Below are positions 1 through 9,909 of a stretch of DNA of 64,000 nt, piece by piece (the first letter of the stretch is position 1; each line of letters starts with the position of its first letter). A model generated the notes under the pieces. The model saw nothing but the letters and a program-made list of their open reading frames with translations. It did not search any database and was not told the DNA's origin. The position numbers and the translations under genes are program-made. Origin of the DNA: Tissierellia bacterium (GTDB lineage: Bacteria; Bacillota; Clostridia; Tissierellales; Peptoniphilaceae); NCBI GenBank assembly GCA_030529425.1, contig JAUMWX010000001.1, forward strand, positions 62,001 through 126,000, given 5' to 3'.

Positions 1-3000
1 CCCGACTCACCTGTAGTTTGGGTGTATTTCTTATCCTGAACTCCTTCATCCTCCAATTCGATATATTGACCGTTTTTAAATTTCGATAACTTAAATGTAG
101 CTCCTTCCAGTTTTTGATTCGTGTCCGCATCAATTTTTGTAATTTCTATTCTGCTTGTTTTAGTTGATCTGATATTAGTAACAAGCAAAATATCCTTTCT
201 CAGATATGGTTTATGATCAATCGACTTGACTTCTCCATTGTCATCAAGATAGAATTCTACAAAACCTCTTTCTTCGTAATCTTGCGGAGCGTTTTCCTCG
301 ACAAGTTTATAAACTATATTAGGAATTAGAGATTTGAAAACTATTGATCCACTGGAATTAGTGGTTTCAAGAGATTCCAATACATCCTGAGATCCGTCAT
401 TTACTATTGAAAGATTTTGTATCCTTCTTCCAGTTTTGTAAAGCTTAAAATTAACATCTCGCAATCTTATACCTTCGGATAATCTTCTTTCATAATCTTG
501 CTTTTGTCTTACTAAATCCTTAACCCCCAATTTTATCAACTCTAAATTATACTTTTCATTTTGAATCTCAAATTGATATATTGTATGATCCGGATTTCCG
601 GTATCTACAGAACTTTCAAACTTTGATATGGAAGGATTATTAAATCCGGCTTCCAGTGGAAGTTCGAGTATCACCGGTTCGATTAATGTAAATCTATTCC
701 TGTTGCTTACCTCAGTAAGTTTATATTGAGATTTGGTAAGATTTTCAAAAACTACCACGCCGTTTCTGTCAGTTAAACCCTCTTTTACCTCATTTGTAAA
801 AATATTTTCAAGTGAAAATTTAACATTTTGTATATTATCATGTCCGGACTTTTTATTTATCTTTATGGTGTATCTCTTATTGTCCGGCGGATCCAGCTTC
901 TTGTCCTCAAATACTTGTATTATTTCAGCATTTGGATTCAGTCCGTTGTCGATTGCCTGTATATCCTTTTCATAATCCGATAGAGTAAGATTTTTAACGA
1001 ATTTTTGAGTATCTATCTTGTATCCCTTAGGAGCAACTATTTCTTGTATCGTATACGGTTTGTAATATACATTTTTGAAATATATGTTTCCGTCAGGTCC
1101 CGAAACGGATTCTCTTACAATATCGCCCTGTGAAAGTCTATATCTTGCTCCCTGCAACACTTCTTTTGTGTCAGTGTCTATCTTCTTGAATACCAAATCT
1201 CTCTTAGGAGAAATTAACCTGTTTACAACCTTGGTAGCTTCCGTGTATCTTTCTGATTCCCCGTAATTGATAGCAATACTGTTTCTTGCAACTTTTCCCT
1301 CCCAATCTCTTACATTATCCATTGAATAATTAGGAGCCTTCATCTCAACGATAACTTCAAGTCTATGACCGGGCGGAATTGCACTTTCCTTCTTTCCTCC
1401 CAAATATATTCCAACCGTTTCGTTTACATTGTCAGTAATGTATTCAGGATTATTTATCGCTTTATCAACCCACTCTTTAGTTGTACCGTCCAATATCGTC
1501 TTAGGAAAATCAGATTTATTTTTCAAAAATATAATAGGATAATTTTGAGGATCCGTAACCTTCACCTCATCTGTTTTATTGTTAATTATCTGTATCGACT
1601 TAACTCCCAAAAATTGATTTCTAAATTCCGATCCCCTCAAGGAATGATTTCCTATCAAGTTCCTAACCAGATTTCTATCCAGCAAATCAGGGAAAAGGTC
1701 GAATATTTCTATTTTTTCTATATTTATAGGGAAATTATTTGACACCTCAAATTTGTATTCAAATTTTTCTCCCGGAATAGTGTCTATTTCGGTTCCCCAA
1801 TGGCCGTCCACGCTGGATTTTCTGATAAATTTTTTACCTGAAAGAGAGTCGTTAAGCAAAACGCTTAAGTCATAATTTGCCGTAGAAAGTTTTTTCCCGG
1901 ATTCTTCAGGAGTGCTTTGTCCGTTTTTTATCTCTATTTTTTCATCCGGAGCAATTCCCGTTTCGGTAAAATCTATATATGATTTATTTTTTATTATTGA
2001 ATCACCCGGGATTCCGACTTTAAGTTCGGTTTTTATTCTTGCTACAGTTCCTAAATTGCTCGGTACATTAGGCGCACTGAAAATCAATTTAGTATTTCCA
2101 TCAGGTAAGCTTTCAAATCTAAAAGTTCCGCCATATGCTTCAAATTCCGGGTCTAATTTTATATCTTTCAATACCAAAAGCTTGGAAAGAATATCCACCT
2201 GTTTGAAATCCTTTATAAAGAAATTCTCTTTTATATTTGATAGAGTATAGCCTGCATTAAATCCTACCGTATAATTAATTTCCTGATTTATGTCGGTTAT
2301 CGCTTTTGTTCTTGAAACATCCGCAACTTTATTTGTTTCAATAAATTTTCTGGCAATTCTGACATATTTGGATGCACCTGTGTAGCTTTGAATTAGTCTA
2401 TTCTCCAAACCTAGTTCCTGAACATCCATATCAGCATAGTATCTGGCAAAATTATTTAAATCAATATTCGCATTTGGAACCGTCTTTCCATCTCTTAATT
2501 TAGTACCCAGTTCAAAACTCGCACTTTCAGATATGCTTCTTAAGACTAGATCTCCATAATCCAACTTTATGCTCTTGGTATTTTTAATTTCTTCATCGGT
2601 AAAAATATATGTCTCTCCGGCTTTTACCCTGTGTTTGGAAATCAGTCCGCCCAAATTCGGACGAGTTTTGTGATCGTAGTATAAAAGATGTGAATATAAA
2701 GAGATTTCAACATCGTGACTTGGTTTTATAGAGTAGTAATATAGTAATTTGTCTTGTTCCCTTCTTCCTCTTTCAAGATCAAAATCCCACAACTCTATAT
2801 TCTTTATAGTCGGTTCATAATATTTCCCCGTGTTTCCGTCTTTAACATAAACTTTTTCAGGTACAATTTTTACATCCCACTTGTATATTCTATTTGTATC
2901 CGTCGAATATGGTGCCAAAAATTCGGAACCGGATTTATTTATATAAACTCCCCTGCTGTTTGTACTGATTTCTATTCCTCTATTTTTAACAGCTCTCAGG

Positions 3001-6000
3001 CTGATTATCGGTTCTTCCCCGTTTTGAGGATTGTCAATATGAATTTCCATATTTGCACTATTCTTGATATTTTTTTGAGATACCGCGTCAGGGAAATCAA
3101 GCACCAATCTAGGCAAAGTATTTTCGATGTGTACCCAATGTTCATATCTTTCTCCATAATCTGTTAATAAGGTATCCAACACATCCTTGTTTACGGTATA
3201 TTTTACCGTATGGTTTATATCATCATATTCCCAACCCTTGTTCTTTTGAGGATCAAATTTTGCGTAAGCTTCTTCTGCCTGATTCTTGTCAGGATTCCAT
3301 TTAAAATATTTTGGCAGAACATCCGTTATTACCAACTTTTCAGCTCTACGCTGTAGATTATCAAATCTAAATGAGTATTGCATACTTACATCGGCATATT
3401 TATTATTCGTATCAGGTTTTGCCAATGTAAATATTGTTTCATTTTCTCCATAAGCATTGTTTTTGGTAAATCCGGGCTTATAATGAATAGCTATAAACTT
3501 TTCCGATTTAGCTATATTACCCTTTATTTTTGAATCACTTAAAACATAGTATGCCTTTGCAACATCAACATTTTCATTCGGGGTATTTAATCCGTCATAT
3601 TCGAATATAACCCTGATCTTCATAAGAACACTTTCGCTATTGATCTTTTTTATAGGATAAATAACCTGTTTTGTATCAGCATCATAATAAGGTTTACCGC
3701 TAAGCTCTATTCCCTGAATATCAGGAGGAAACTGCACTTTTTTCGGATTTTTGGTTGCATGCTTAGGTAATTGAATCACTACCTTTGTGTTTTCTTCATC
3801 TCCCGGAATTTTCTTAAGATTATATACCGCCTCCAAATTAAGTTTTCTTCCCTGATGATAGAACCTCTCATCTTTGAATACGGCTCTGTTTATTTTTATA
3901 TCATATTCCGGTGCCTCTATAGGATTTACCTGTTCATATACAAAAGTCAGTATTCTGTCCTTAGGATTAGTTAAATATTCTACCGTCGCTATATTGGTCA
4001 AATCTTCAAAGCTTATTCCTTCATTAGGTTGAACCTCTATGGAAGTGGCATCATACCCGCCTATTTTTTTTGAAGCTATCTCTGCATTTTCAGCAATATA
4101 TTTAACTTCCTCACCTGCTAATTCCTCACCTAAAGTGGATTTATGTCTGATAGTTATCTTTTGAGGATTTATTAAAACCCCAGGAGGTGCAACTATATCC
4201 TTATCCATATTTTTAATGTATATTATTGTTGGATTGTCAAGGTCAACATCAGTAAGATTTTGAGCAAAATCAATTTGAGAAGCTTTTTCAAATGTCATAA
4301 TTAAAGGAGAATCGCTTATAAAAGGTTTTGCAGATAAAAACTTTAATTTTACATTTGGAGTTTTTGAAAAATCCAAATCTTCAGCTTTGACATTCGCTAT
4401 TGTTTTACCTATATTAATATAATCTTCCGTAGAAGGAAGAATAAACTTTGTAGATAACGGATTATCTATAAAAGCTTCATTTTTTATTTCTTTTAAATTT
4501 ACAAGGTGACTTAAATCTATCTCCGAAATAAGATTGTTTCTGAAACTTTGCACTCCTATTGATTCTAAAGAAACCGGAAGTTTCAGCTCTACAATACTAT
4601 TTTTTTCTTTATATCCTTCACCTTTGAAAGCATAATCTCCAATCTTTTTCAAAGATGATAATTCTGTTAAATCAGCCTCAGAAATTTTAGTATTAAAAAA
4701 TGCACTTACCCCTATTTCTTCAAGTTTAGGAAGATTTTTCAAAACTAATTTTTCCAATTTATAATTATGCTCAAATCCTGCCAAGTATTTTAAATTATTT
4801 AAATTTTCCAATTCTACACTCAAAAGTGATTGACCTGATTTTTGATGCCAAAATGCTCCCTGATTAATTCTTTCTAAATTTTCAAGATTTTTAATCTCAA
4901 CTTTTTCTAAATGATCTCCTGAAAATGCCGAATTTCCTATTATTCTAAGACTGTTCAGTCCGGTAAAATCAACACTTGTGTATGAATTTCCGGAAAATGC
5001 ATTTTCTGCTATAGTTGTGACTGTGGGAAATTTTGAAAGTTCTAAACTTCCACTTTGCCTATTATTTGCGAAGGAGTGAGCCCTATATTCTTCAAGTTTA
5101 GGAAGATTTTCCATCAACATGTTTCCAATCTTAGCTTCATAGAATGCCAAAGATCCAAATCTTTTCAGTTCAGGTAAATCTTTAATTGTTAAGTTTTTAA
5201 TATCTGTATTGTTAAATCCGCTTATTTCTTCCAAAACAGGAAGATTTTCCATCACAACTCTGCTAAGAGTTTTAATAGATTTAAATCCCTTTATGTTTTT
5301 AAGTTTTGGAAGATCTATAAATTCTACATCATCTATACTTGTTCCAAAGAATATTTCATCCAACATATTGGTGAAATTAGGCAATTCTTTGAAAGTAACC
5401 TTCTTAAGATTCGGATTGTATGAAAATGATTGATATTTTATACTTTCCAAAGAATCCAAACCAACAAGATTTACTTCACTAAGATTATTATTTTTGAATG
5501 CATAATTAAGAATGGTTTTTAATTTTTTCAAACCTTCTATATTTATACTTTGTAATTTGTTGTTCTCAAATCCCCCTAATTTTTCCAAGGAAGAAAGTTC
5601 GGAAAAATCCACAGTTTCCAACAAGTTGTTTGAGAATGAATTTTCTTCAATGAGTTTTAAAAGAGGCAACTCAGAGAAAGTTAAGTTTTGCATTTTATTA
5701 TTTCTAAATGCATCGATTCTTATAACTTCCAATTTTGGAAGATTCTTTAAATTAAGCTCTTTAATCTCGTTATTTGTAAATGACATATAACCTATATGTT
5801 CTAAGTTTTCTAAATTCTGTAGATCTAAGCTTTTAATTTTATTATTTCTAAATGCGTAATCTGAAATTCTTCTCAATTCCGGAGTTTCACTTATAACCAA
5901 TTCTTCTATTTTATTTTCATCAAATACCGAGTTGCCTATTTCTCTAAGTTTAGGATGACCTGACAAATAAACTCTTTCAAGGTTGTTTTTATAAAATGCT

Positions 6001-7667
6001 CCTTGTTGAATTTCTTCCAATAAAGTTAAAGGTGAAAAATCAAAATCCGTCAGTTTATTATTCTTAAATGATTCATAACCGATAGTCTTCAAATATTTTG
6101 AACTTGAAATATTTAATATGGTAGAAAGACCGGAATTTTCAAAAGCTCTTGCGTTGATTCTTTCCAAGGAAGTCATATCTATAAAATCTATGGTTTCTAT
6201 CTTTACATCTTTAAAAGAATTTGAATCTATAGCTTTTATCGGCTCTCCCGTTACAGGATTGGTTCCCGGAAGTATAACATTTGAATTGGTTTTTAACCTC
6301 TCCAACCCGCTCTCACTGAATCCGATTAAATTTCCATTCCTATATTTGAAATCTTTATATAACCAATGAGCGCCTTCAATTATTTCATTATCGCTTATAT
6401 CAATTTCTACAAAAGAAAATTCTACTGTAGTTGAAGCTTTCTTGTTTTCACTTTCCTCAAAAGTTATTTCCACAGGTATAATCTTTACCTGATTATTTGG
6501 TGAAAGTGTATTGCTGCTAACCTTAATTTTGGGATTCAGAATTCCATTTATGAACACTTCAACACTATTTCCCTGACTATCGTAAAAGTTTATATCTTTA
6601 AGAATTTCTTTTAAATCCACTCTTATATTTTTGCCAAATATTAATTTCTTATTTTGGTCAACCAGAATCTGAGGTTCTCTATTTCTTTCATAAAATATTT
6701 CAACCGTCAGTTTATTATTTTCTATACCGCTCTTATCTATAGCTACTTCTTGAGATCCTACAATCGTATACCCTTGAACTTCGGGTGCACTGTATGTATC
6801 GGGAATCTCCAAAAGTTGTTTTCTTTCAATAATTTCATCGGTTAAAAGACCATTATTGGATTTATCCTTCAACTGAATGGTTATAAAGATGGAATTTATT
6901 AAGTATTTGTCCGAATTTTTACTTTTCAACTCATTGGCATTATTTTTAATAATTACCTCTACAGGACTGTCCATTTCCCCGAAAGTATCTTCAACAAATA
7001 AATCATCAGTCGGATTTTGAGTATTTACTTCAACCGTTTTTAGCTCCGGATTATCTTTAAGTGCCGAAGATTTAACTTCAATAACCTTTTCGAATATCAC
7101 ATCTTTTAAATTGTTCGCAGCAAATGCACTTTCAAAAATTCTAAGAGATGATGTAACTAAAGATTTAAGATTATTTGAATAAAATGAAAACTCACCAATT
7201 ACATCTAATTGGGCCAAATCCTTAAATTCAGCTATTTCATTGTCTGCAAAAGCATATTGTTCTATATGTTTGACATTATCCTTAACTACAACTTTTTTCA
7301 ATCCCTTATTTTGGAATGTATGAGCTGATATTATCTCAACACTTCCCCCTATAATAATAGAGTTAAGATTAATGTCTTTAAACGCTTCAGACGCTATAAC
7401 TCTTGCGCTTTCCGGAATTATTGAAATGTTCGGATTTTGTTTAATCGCTTCCTTCCTATCCGGCTTAATTCCAATTATTGTACCGTTTTCAATTATAAAA
7501 TCCTGATCCTTTAATTCTAAAATATCATTTACAGCTAAAGTCTCGTTAAATTTCACACTGTAATCGTTTTCATAGCTAAAGTTAAACAGATGAAAATTGA
7601 TATCTGAAAAAAGGATTGTAGTCGCTAAAAAAATAGCAACAATTCTTTTTAACTTATTTGTTTTCAC
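1..7667 (-). CDS. Giant secreted LRR (BspA-like) and Cna-B surface protein, C-terminus beyond window
   Basis: The minus-strand frame opens at a GTG (7667) preceded by AGGAGG six bases upstream, and I read it to the left edge without finding a stop, giving about 2555 codons with the C-terminus missing. Residues 1-30 (MKTNKLKRIVAIFLATTILF) look like a signal peptide. About 86-215 is a first block of LRR_5/BspA-type repeats. About 215-430 is a spacer with a MucBP-like segment (GIENNKLTVEIFYER). About 430-1070 is a long array of some 25 further LRRs with recurring LxxIxxxAFxNNxL cores. The next ~1000 residues are adhesin-like beta-rich modules (KYFKWNPDKN, NINETVGIYLGG type segments). From about 2155 there are at least four SpaA/Cna-B folds with KIDxDTxxxLxGAxFxL and YxIxEixAPxGY motifs, where Lys-Asn isopeptide bonds usually form. 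The family is normally anchored to the cell wall by sortase, but the anchor would lie outside the window. Role inferred: adhesion to host or to other bacteria. Confidence 0.9.
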   Translation of the reverse strand, partial: MKTNKLKRIVAIFLATTILFSDINFHLFNFSYENDYSVKFNETLAVNDILELKDQDFIIENGTIIGIKPDRKEAIKQNPNISIIPESARVIASEAFKDINLNSIIIGGSVEIISAHTFQNKGLKKVVVKDNVKHIEQYAFADNEIAEFKDLAQLDVIGEFSFYSNNLKSLVTSSLRIFESAFAANNLKDVIFEKVIEVKSSALKDNPELKTVEVNTQNPTDDLFVEDTFGEMDSPVEVIIKNNANELKSKNSDKYLINSIFITIQLKDKSNNGLLTDEIIERKQLLEIPDTYSAPEVQGYTIVGSQEVAIDKSGIENNKLTVEIFYERNREPQILVDQNKKLIFGKNIRVDLKEILKDINFYDSQGNSVEVFINGILNPKIKVSSNTLSPNNQVKIIPVEITFEESENKKASTTVEFSFVEIDISDNEIIEGAHWLYKDFKYRNGNLIGFSESGLERLKTNSNVILPGTNPVTGEPIKAIDSNSFKDVKIETIDFIDMTSLERINARAFENSGLSTILNISSSKYLKTIGYESFKNNKLTDFDFSPLTLLEEIQQGAFYKNNLERVYLSGHPKLREIGNSVFDENKIEELVISETPELRRISDYAFRNNKIKSLDLQNLENLEHIGYMSFTNNEIKELNLKNLPKLEVIRIDAFRNNKMQNLTFSELPLLKLIEENSFSNNLLETVDFSELSSLEKLGGFENNKLQSINIEGLKKLKTILNYAFKNNNLSEVNLVGLDSLESIKYQSFSYNPNLKKVTFKELPNFTNMLDEIFFGTSIDDVEFIDLPKLKNIKGFKSIKTLSRVVMENLPVLEEISGFNNTDIKNLTIKDLPELKRFGSLAFYEAKIGNMLMENLPKLEEYRAHSFANNRQSGSLELSKFPTVTTIAENAFSGNSYTSVDFTGLNSLRIIGNSAFSGDHLEKVEIKNLENLERINQGAFWHQKSGQSLLSVELENLNNLKYLAGFEHNYKLEKLVLKNLPKLEEIGVSAFFNTKISEADLTELSSLKKIGDYAFKGEGYKEKNSIVELKLPVSLESIGVQSFRNNLISEIDLSHLVNLKEIKNEAFIDNPLSTKFILPSTEDYINIGKTIANVKAEDLDFSKTPNVKLKFLSAKPFISDSPLIMTFEKASQIDFAQNLTDVDLDNPTIIYIKNMDKDIVAPPGVLINPQKITIRHKSTLGEELAGEEVKYIAENAEIASKKIGGYDATSIEVQPNEGISFEDLTNIATVEYLTNPKDRILTFVYEQVNPIEAPEYDIKINRAVFKDERFYHQGRKLNLEAVYNLKKIPGDEENTKVVIQLPKHATKNPKKVQFPPDIQGIELSGKPYYDADTKQVIYPIKKINSESVLMKIRVIFEYDGLNTPNENVDVAKAYYVLSDSKIKGNIAKSEKFIAIHYKPGFTKNNAYGENETIFTLAKPDTNNKYADVSMQYSFRFDNLQRRAEKLVITDVLPKYFKWNPDKNQAEEAYAKFDPQKNKGWEYDDINHTVKYTVNKDVLDTLLTDYGERYEHWVHIENTLPRLVLDFPDAVSQKNIKNSANMEIHIDNPQNGEEPIISLRAVKNRGIEISTNSRGVYINKSGSEFLAPYSTDTNRIYKWDVKIVPEKVYVKDGNTGKYYEPTIKNIELWDFDLERGRREQDKLLYYYSIKPSHDVEISLYSHLLYYDHKTRPNLGGLISKHRVKAGETYIFTDEEIKNTKSIKLDYGDLVLRSISESASFELGTKLRDGKTVPNANIDLNNFARYYADMDVQELGLENRLIQSYTGASKYVRIARKFIETNKVADVSRTKAITDINQEINYTVGFNAGYTLSNIKENFFIKDFKQVDILSKLLVLKDIKLDPEFEAYGGTFRFESLPDGNTKLIFSAPNVPSNLGTVARIKTELKVGIPGDSIIKNKSYIDFTETGIAPDEKIEIKNGQSTPEESGKKLSTANYDLSVLLNDSLSGKKFIRKSSVDGHWGTEIDTIPGEKFEYKFEVSNNFPINIEKIEIFDLFPDLLDRNLVRNLIGNHSLRGSEFRNQFLGVKSIQIINNKTDEVKVTDPQNYPIIFLKNKSDFPKTILDGTTKEWVDKAINNPEYITDNVNETVGIYLGGKKESAIPPGHRLEVIVEMKAPNYSMDNVRDWEGKVARNSIAINYGESERYTEATKVVNRLISPKRDLVFKKIDTDTKEVLQGARYRLSQGDIVRESVSGPDGNIYFKNVYYKPYTIQEIVAPKGYKIDTQKFVKNLTLSDYEKDIQAIDNGLNPNAEIIQVFEDKKLDPPDNKRYTIKINKKSGHDNIQNVKFSLENIFTNEVKEGLTDRNGVVVFENLTKSQYKLTEVSNRNRFTLIEPVILELPLEAGFNNPSISKFESSVDTGNPDHTIYQFEIQNEKYNLELIKLGVKDLVRQKQDYERRLSEGIRLRDVNFKLYKTGRRIQNLSIVNDGSQDVLESLETTNSSGSIVFKSLIPNIVYKLVEENAPQDYEERGFVEFYLDDNGEVKSIDHKPYLRKDILLVTNIRSTKTSRIEITKIDADTNQKLEGATFKLSKFKNGQYIELEDEGVQDKKYTQTTGES

Positions 7668-7716
7668 TTTATCCTCCTATTTTAGTGCTCTAAACAACTC
7701 TGTTATATCGTATTGT

Positions 7717-7745
7717 ATTATACTTGAATATTATCTTATTTGCAA
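7717..7745 (-). promoter_or_regulatory. Promoter of the giant surface protein
   Basis: Reading the minus strand, TTGCAA (7740-7745), a 17-base spacer and TATAAT (7717-7722) form a good sigma-A type promoter. It predicts a leader of roughly 40 bases before the GTG start at 7667. Confidence 0.7.
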
Positions 7746-7857
7746 GTAATCTTCTATAATTTACTAATTAATAATTCTACCATAATTTTTAATTTTTTTA
7801 AATTGCTTAATCATAGAACTTTATAACTATTAATAATTATAGATATTATACGATATT

Positions 7858-7886
7858 AAAAACCGCCCAATTACATGAGCGGTTTC
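7858..7886 (-). terminator. Terminator of the opp operon
   Basis: Arms AAACCGC (7860-7866) and GCGGTTT (7879-7885) enclose a 12-base loop. On the minus strand a T-run follows the stem. It lies just after the oppF stop. The rest of the 7668-7893 spacer is AT-rich and holds only the surface-protein promoter. Confidence 0.75.
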
Positions 7887-7893
7887 TAAAATT

Positions 7894-8829
7894 CTAGTAT
7901 TTATTTTTTATCCACATCTCCAACTCTTCTTCTTTTGCTCTAACCTCATGCTTTCCCCCAACATTTATCATTTTTGAATCTTCATAGTTTAATCCTGAAG
8001 TATGATAATCATAGTGGAAAGATTTTTTATTTTTTTCTACGATGGGATTAGGCGTAGGTACAACGGATAAAAGAGATTTTGTGTAGGGATGTAGAGGAGT
8101 TCCAAATATTTCATCACTGGTTCCCGTCTCAACCAAATGTCCTAAATGAATAACACCTATTCTGTCAGAAATATACTTAACCATTGATAAGTCATGTGCA
8201 ATAAATAATATTGCCACATTTGTTCTCTTTTGTATCTCACCAAGTAATGTCACAACTTGAGCTTGAATGGAAACATCAAGAGCGGAAATAGCTTCATCGG
8301 CTATTAACAACTTGGGATTTAATATGAGCGCTCGAGCTATTCCAATCCTTTGCCTCTGTCCCCCCGAAAATTGGTGAGGAAATCTGGATGCATGTTCCGG
8401 AGACAATCCCACATCCGTCAAAACCTTAAGAACTTTTTCTTCTCTTTCTTTCTCGTCTTTATAAAGTCCAAAATTATCAAGTCCGCTTGCAACTATATCA
8501 AGAACTCTTTGACGAGGATTCAAACTTGCCATAGGATCCTGGAATATCATCTGCATATTCATTCTCAAAAATTTCTCATCTTCTCCCGACAATTTTCCGG
8601 ATAAATCTCTTCCGTCAAATATTATCTCGCCTTCAGTAGGATCGTACAATCTTATCAAAGCTCTGCCCGTTGTGGATTTTCCTGAACCGGACTCACCTAC
8701 CAAGCCGTATGTTTCTCCGGGATATATCTTAAAGCTGACATCATTTACAGCTTTTACAATATTTTTTCCAACCTTAAAATGTTGTGACAAATTTTTTACT
8801 TCCAAAAGAGGTTTTCTGTCTTGTGTCAT
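7894..8829 (-). CDS. oppF: Oligopeptide ABC transporter ATP-binding protein OppF
   Basis: This is the second ATPase of the Opp importer, which powers oligopeptide uptake at the inner face of the membrane. The 311 residues show Walker A GESGSGKST (45-53), a Q-loop Q97 in FQDPM, signature SGGQRQR (155-161), Walker B LLIADEA (174-180) and an H-loop His212. The C-terminal oligo_HPY region (HPYTKSLLSVVP) marks the peptide/nickel subfamily. The ATG overlaps the oppD stop in an ATGA and has an AGGAGG upstream. It is the last gene of oppABCDF and is followed by a terminator. Length fits OppF, which is usually shorter than OppD. Confidence 0.95.
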   Translation of the reverse strand: MTQDRKPLLEVKNLSQHFKVGKNIVKAVNDVSFKIYPGETYGLVGESGSGKSTTGRALIRLYDPTEGEIIFDGRDLSGKLSGEDEKFLRMNMQMIFQDPMASLNPRQRVLDIVASGLDNFGLYKDEKEREEKVLKVLTDVGLSPEHASRFPHQFSGGQRQRIGIARALILNPKLLIADEAISALDVSIQAQVVTLLGEIQKRTNVAILFIAHDLSMVKYISDRIGVIHLGHLVETGTSDEIFGTPLHPYTKSLLSVVPTPNPIVEKNKKSFHYDYHTSGLNYEDSKMINVGGKHEVRAKEEELEMWIKNKY

Positions 8830-9905
8830 ATCCCCGCCTCCTTTTTCATTTTCTCTATTCTTGCACTTAACTCCTTAGGCATTTCAACCTTTGGCGCCCT
8901 TTCATCCAATAACCAGGAGCTCACTCTATGTTTTCCTCCAACATTAAATTGAGGCGGAAACTCTCTGAAATCAATATTCAACGCATAGGGATTTCTAGGT
9001 GCGAACGCATCCCCTTCAACTTGCTTAAAAAGGTCGACAGGAGTTCCCGGAATGGGATGTAAAGTTCCTTCTTCCGTATTCAAATCAGGCATTGATGACA
9101 ATAATCCCCATGTATAAGGATGTCTCGGATCATAAAATATTTCTTCAACAGAACCTTTTTCCACTATTCTTCCGGCATACATAACCGCTACATAATCCGC
9201 AACTTTCGCTACAACACCCAAATCATGGGTAATATATATAACAGACAATTCATTTTTAATTTGTACCTCTTTTATTAAATTCAATATCTTATCTTGAACC
9301 GTAACATCCAATGCGGTTGTTGGTTCGTCACAAATCAAAACTTGAGGTTCACATGCCAAAGCTATAGCTATTACAACCCTTTGCCTCATACCTCCCGACA
9401 AATGGTTCGGATATTGGTTATAAACCATTTCCGGATTGTTGATTCCGACATCTTCAAGATACTTTATACTCAGTTTTTTAGCTTCTGATTTGCTGAGATT
9501 CCTGTGAAGAAGTATCGTTTCACGAATTTGCTTTCCTATTTTCATAGTAGGATCCAACGATGTCATGGGATCTTGAAATATCATGGCTATTTTTTTCCCC
9601 GAAAGATACTTCCTAATTTGAGTATTATTCATTTTCGTAATCTCGTACAATTTATCATTATCTTTTTTATCCCAAAATTTAATGGTTCCGTCAGTAATCT
9701 TTCCATTTTTTGCCAATATTCCCATCATGGCTTTCATGGTGACGGATTTTCCCGAACCCGATTCTCCAACTATCGCAACTGTCTCATTTTTAAACAAATC
9801 AAAATCTATTCCCCTGATGGCCTTCAAGTTTTGATTATTTGTCTCAAATTCTATTTTTAGATTTCTGATTGAAACCACTCTATCTTCAACATATTTAGTT
9901 TCCAT
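8826..9905 (-). CDS. oppD: Oligopeptide ABC transporter ATP-binding protein OppD
   Basis: This is the first ATPase of the Opp importer and pairs with OppF under the OppB/OppC channel. The 359 residues contain Walker A GESGSGKSV (47-55), FQDPMTSLDPT after the Q-loop, signature SGGMRQR (170-176), Walker B VLICDEP (189-195), and a C-terminal oligo_HPY segment (HPYTWGLLSSMPDL) with PIPGTPVDL typical of OppD. The start at 9905 has AGGTGAT just upstream and follows oppC by four bases. The stop overlaps the oppF start, so translation is probably coupled. Confidence 0.95.
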   Translation of the reverse strand: METKYVEDRVVSIRNLKIEFETNNQNLKAIRGIDFDLFKNETVAIVGESGSGKSVTMKAMMGILAKNGKITDGTIKFWDKKDNDKLYEITKMNNTQIRKYLSGKKIAMIFQDPMTSLDPTMKIGKQIRETILLHRNLSKSEAKKLSIKYLEDVGINNPEMVYNQYPNHLSGGMRQRVVIAIALACEPQVLICDEPTTALDVTVQDKILNLIKEVQIKNELSVIYITHDLGVVAKVADYVAVMYAGRIVEKGSVEEIFYDPRHPYTWGLLSSMPDLNTEEGTLHPIPGTPVDLFKQVEGDAFAPRNPYALNIDFREFPPQFNVGGKHRVSSWLLDERAPKVEMPKELSARIEKMKKEAGI

Positions 9906-9909
9906 ATCA

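Noticed and set aside
733..6845. Plus-strand open frames of 60-140 codons across the left 7 kb
   Set aside because: They lie opposite the giant minus-strand gene, lack ribosome sites and have no family-like sequence. They are shadows of its codon bias.
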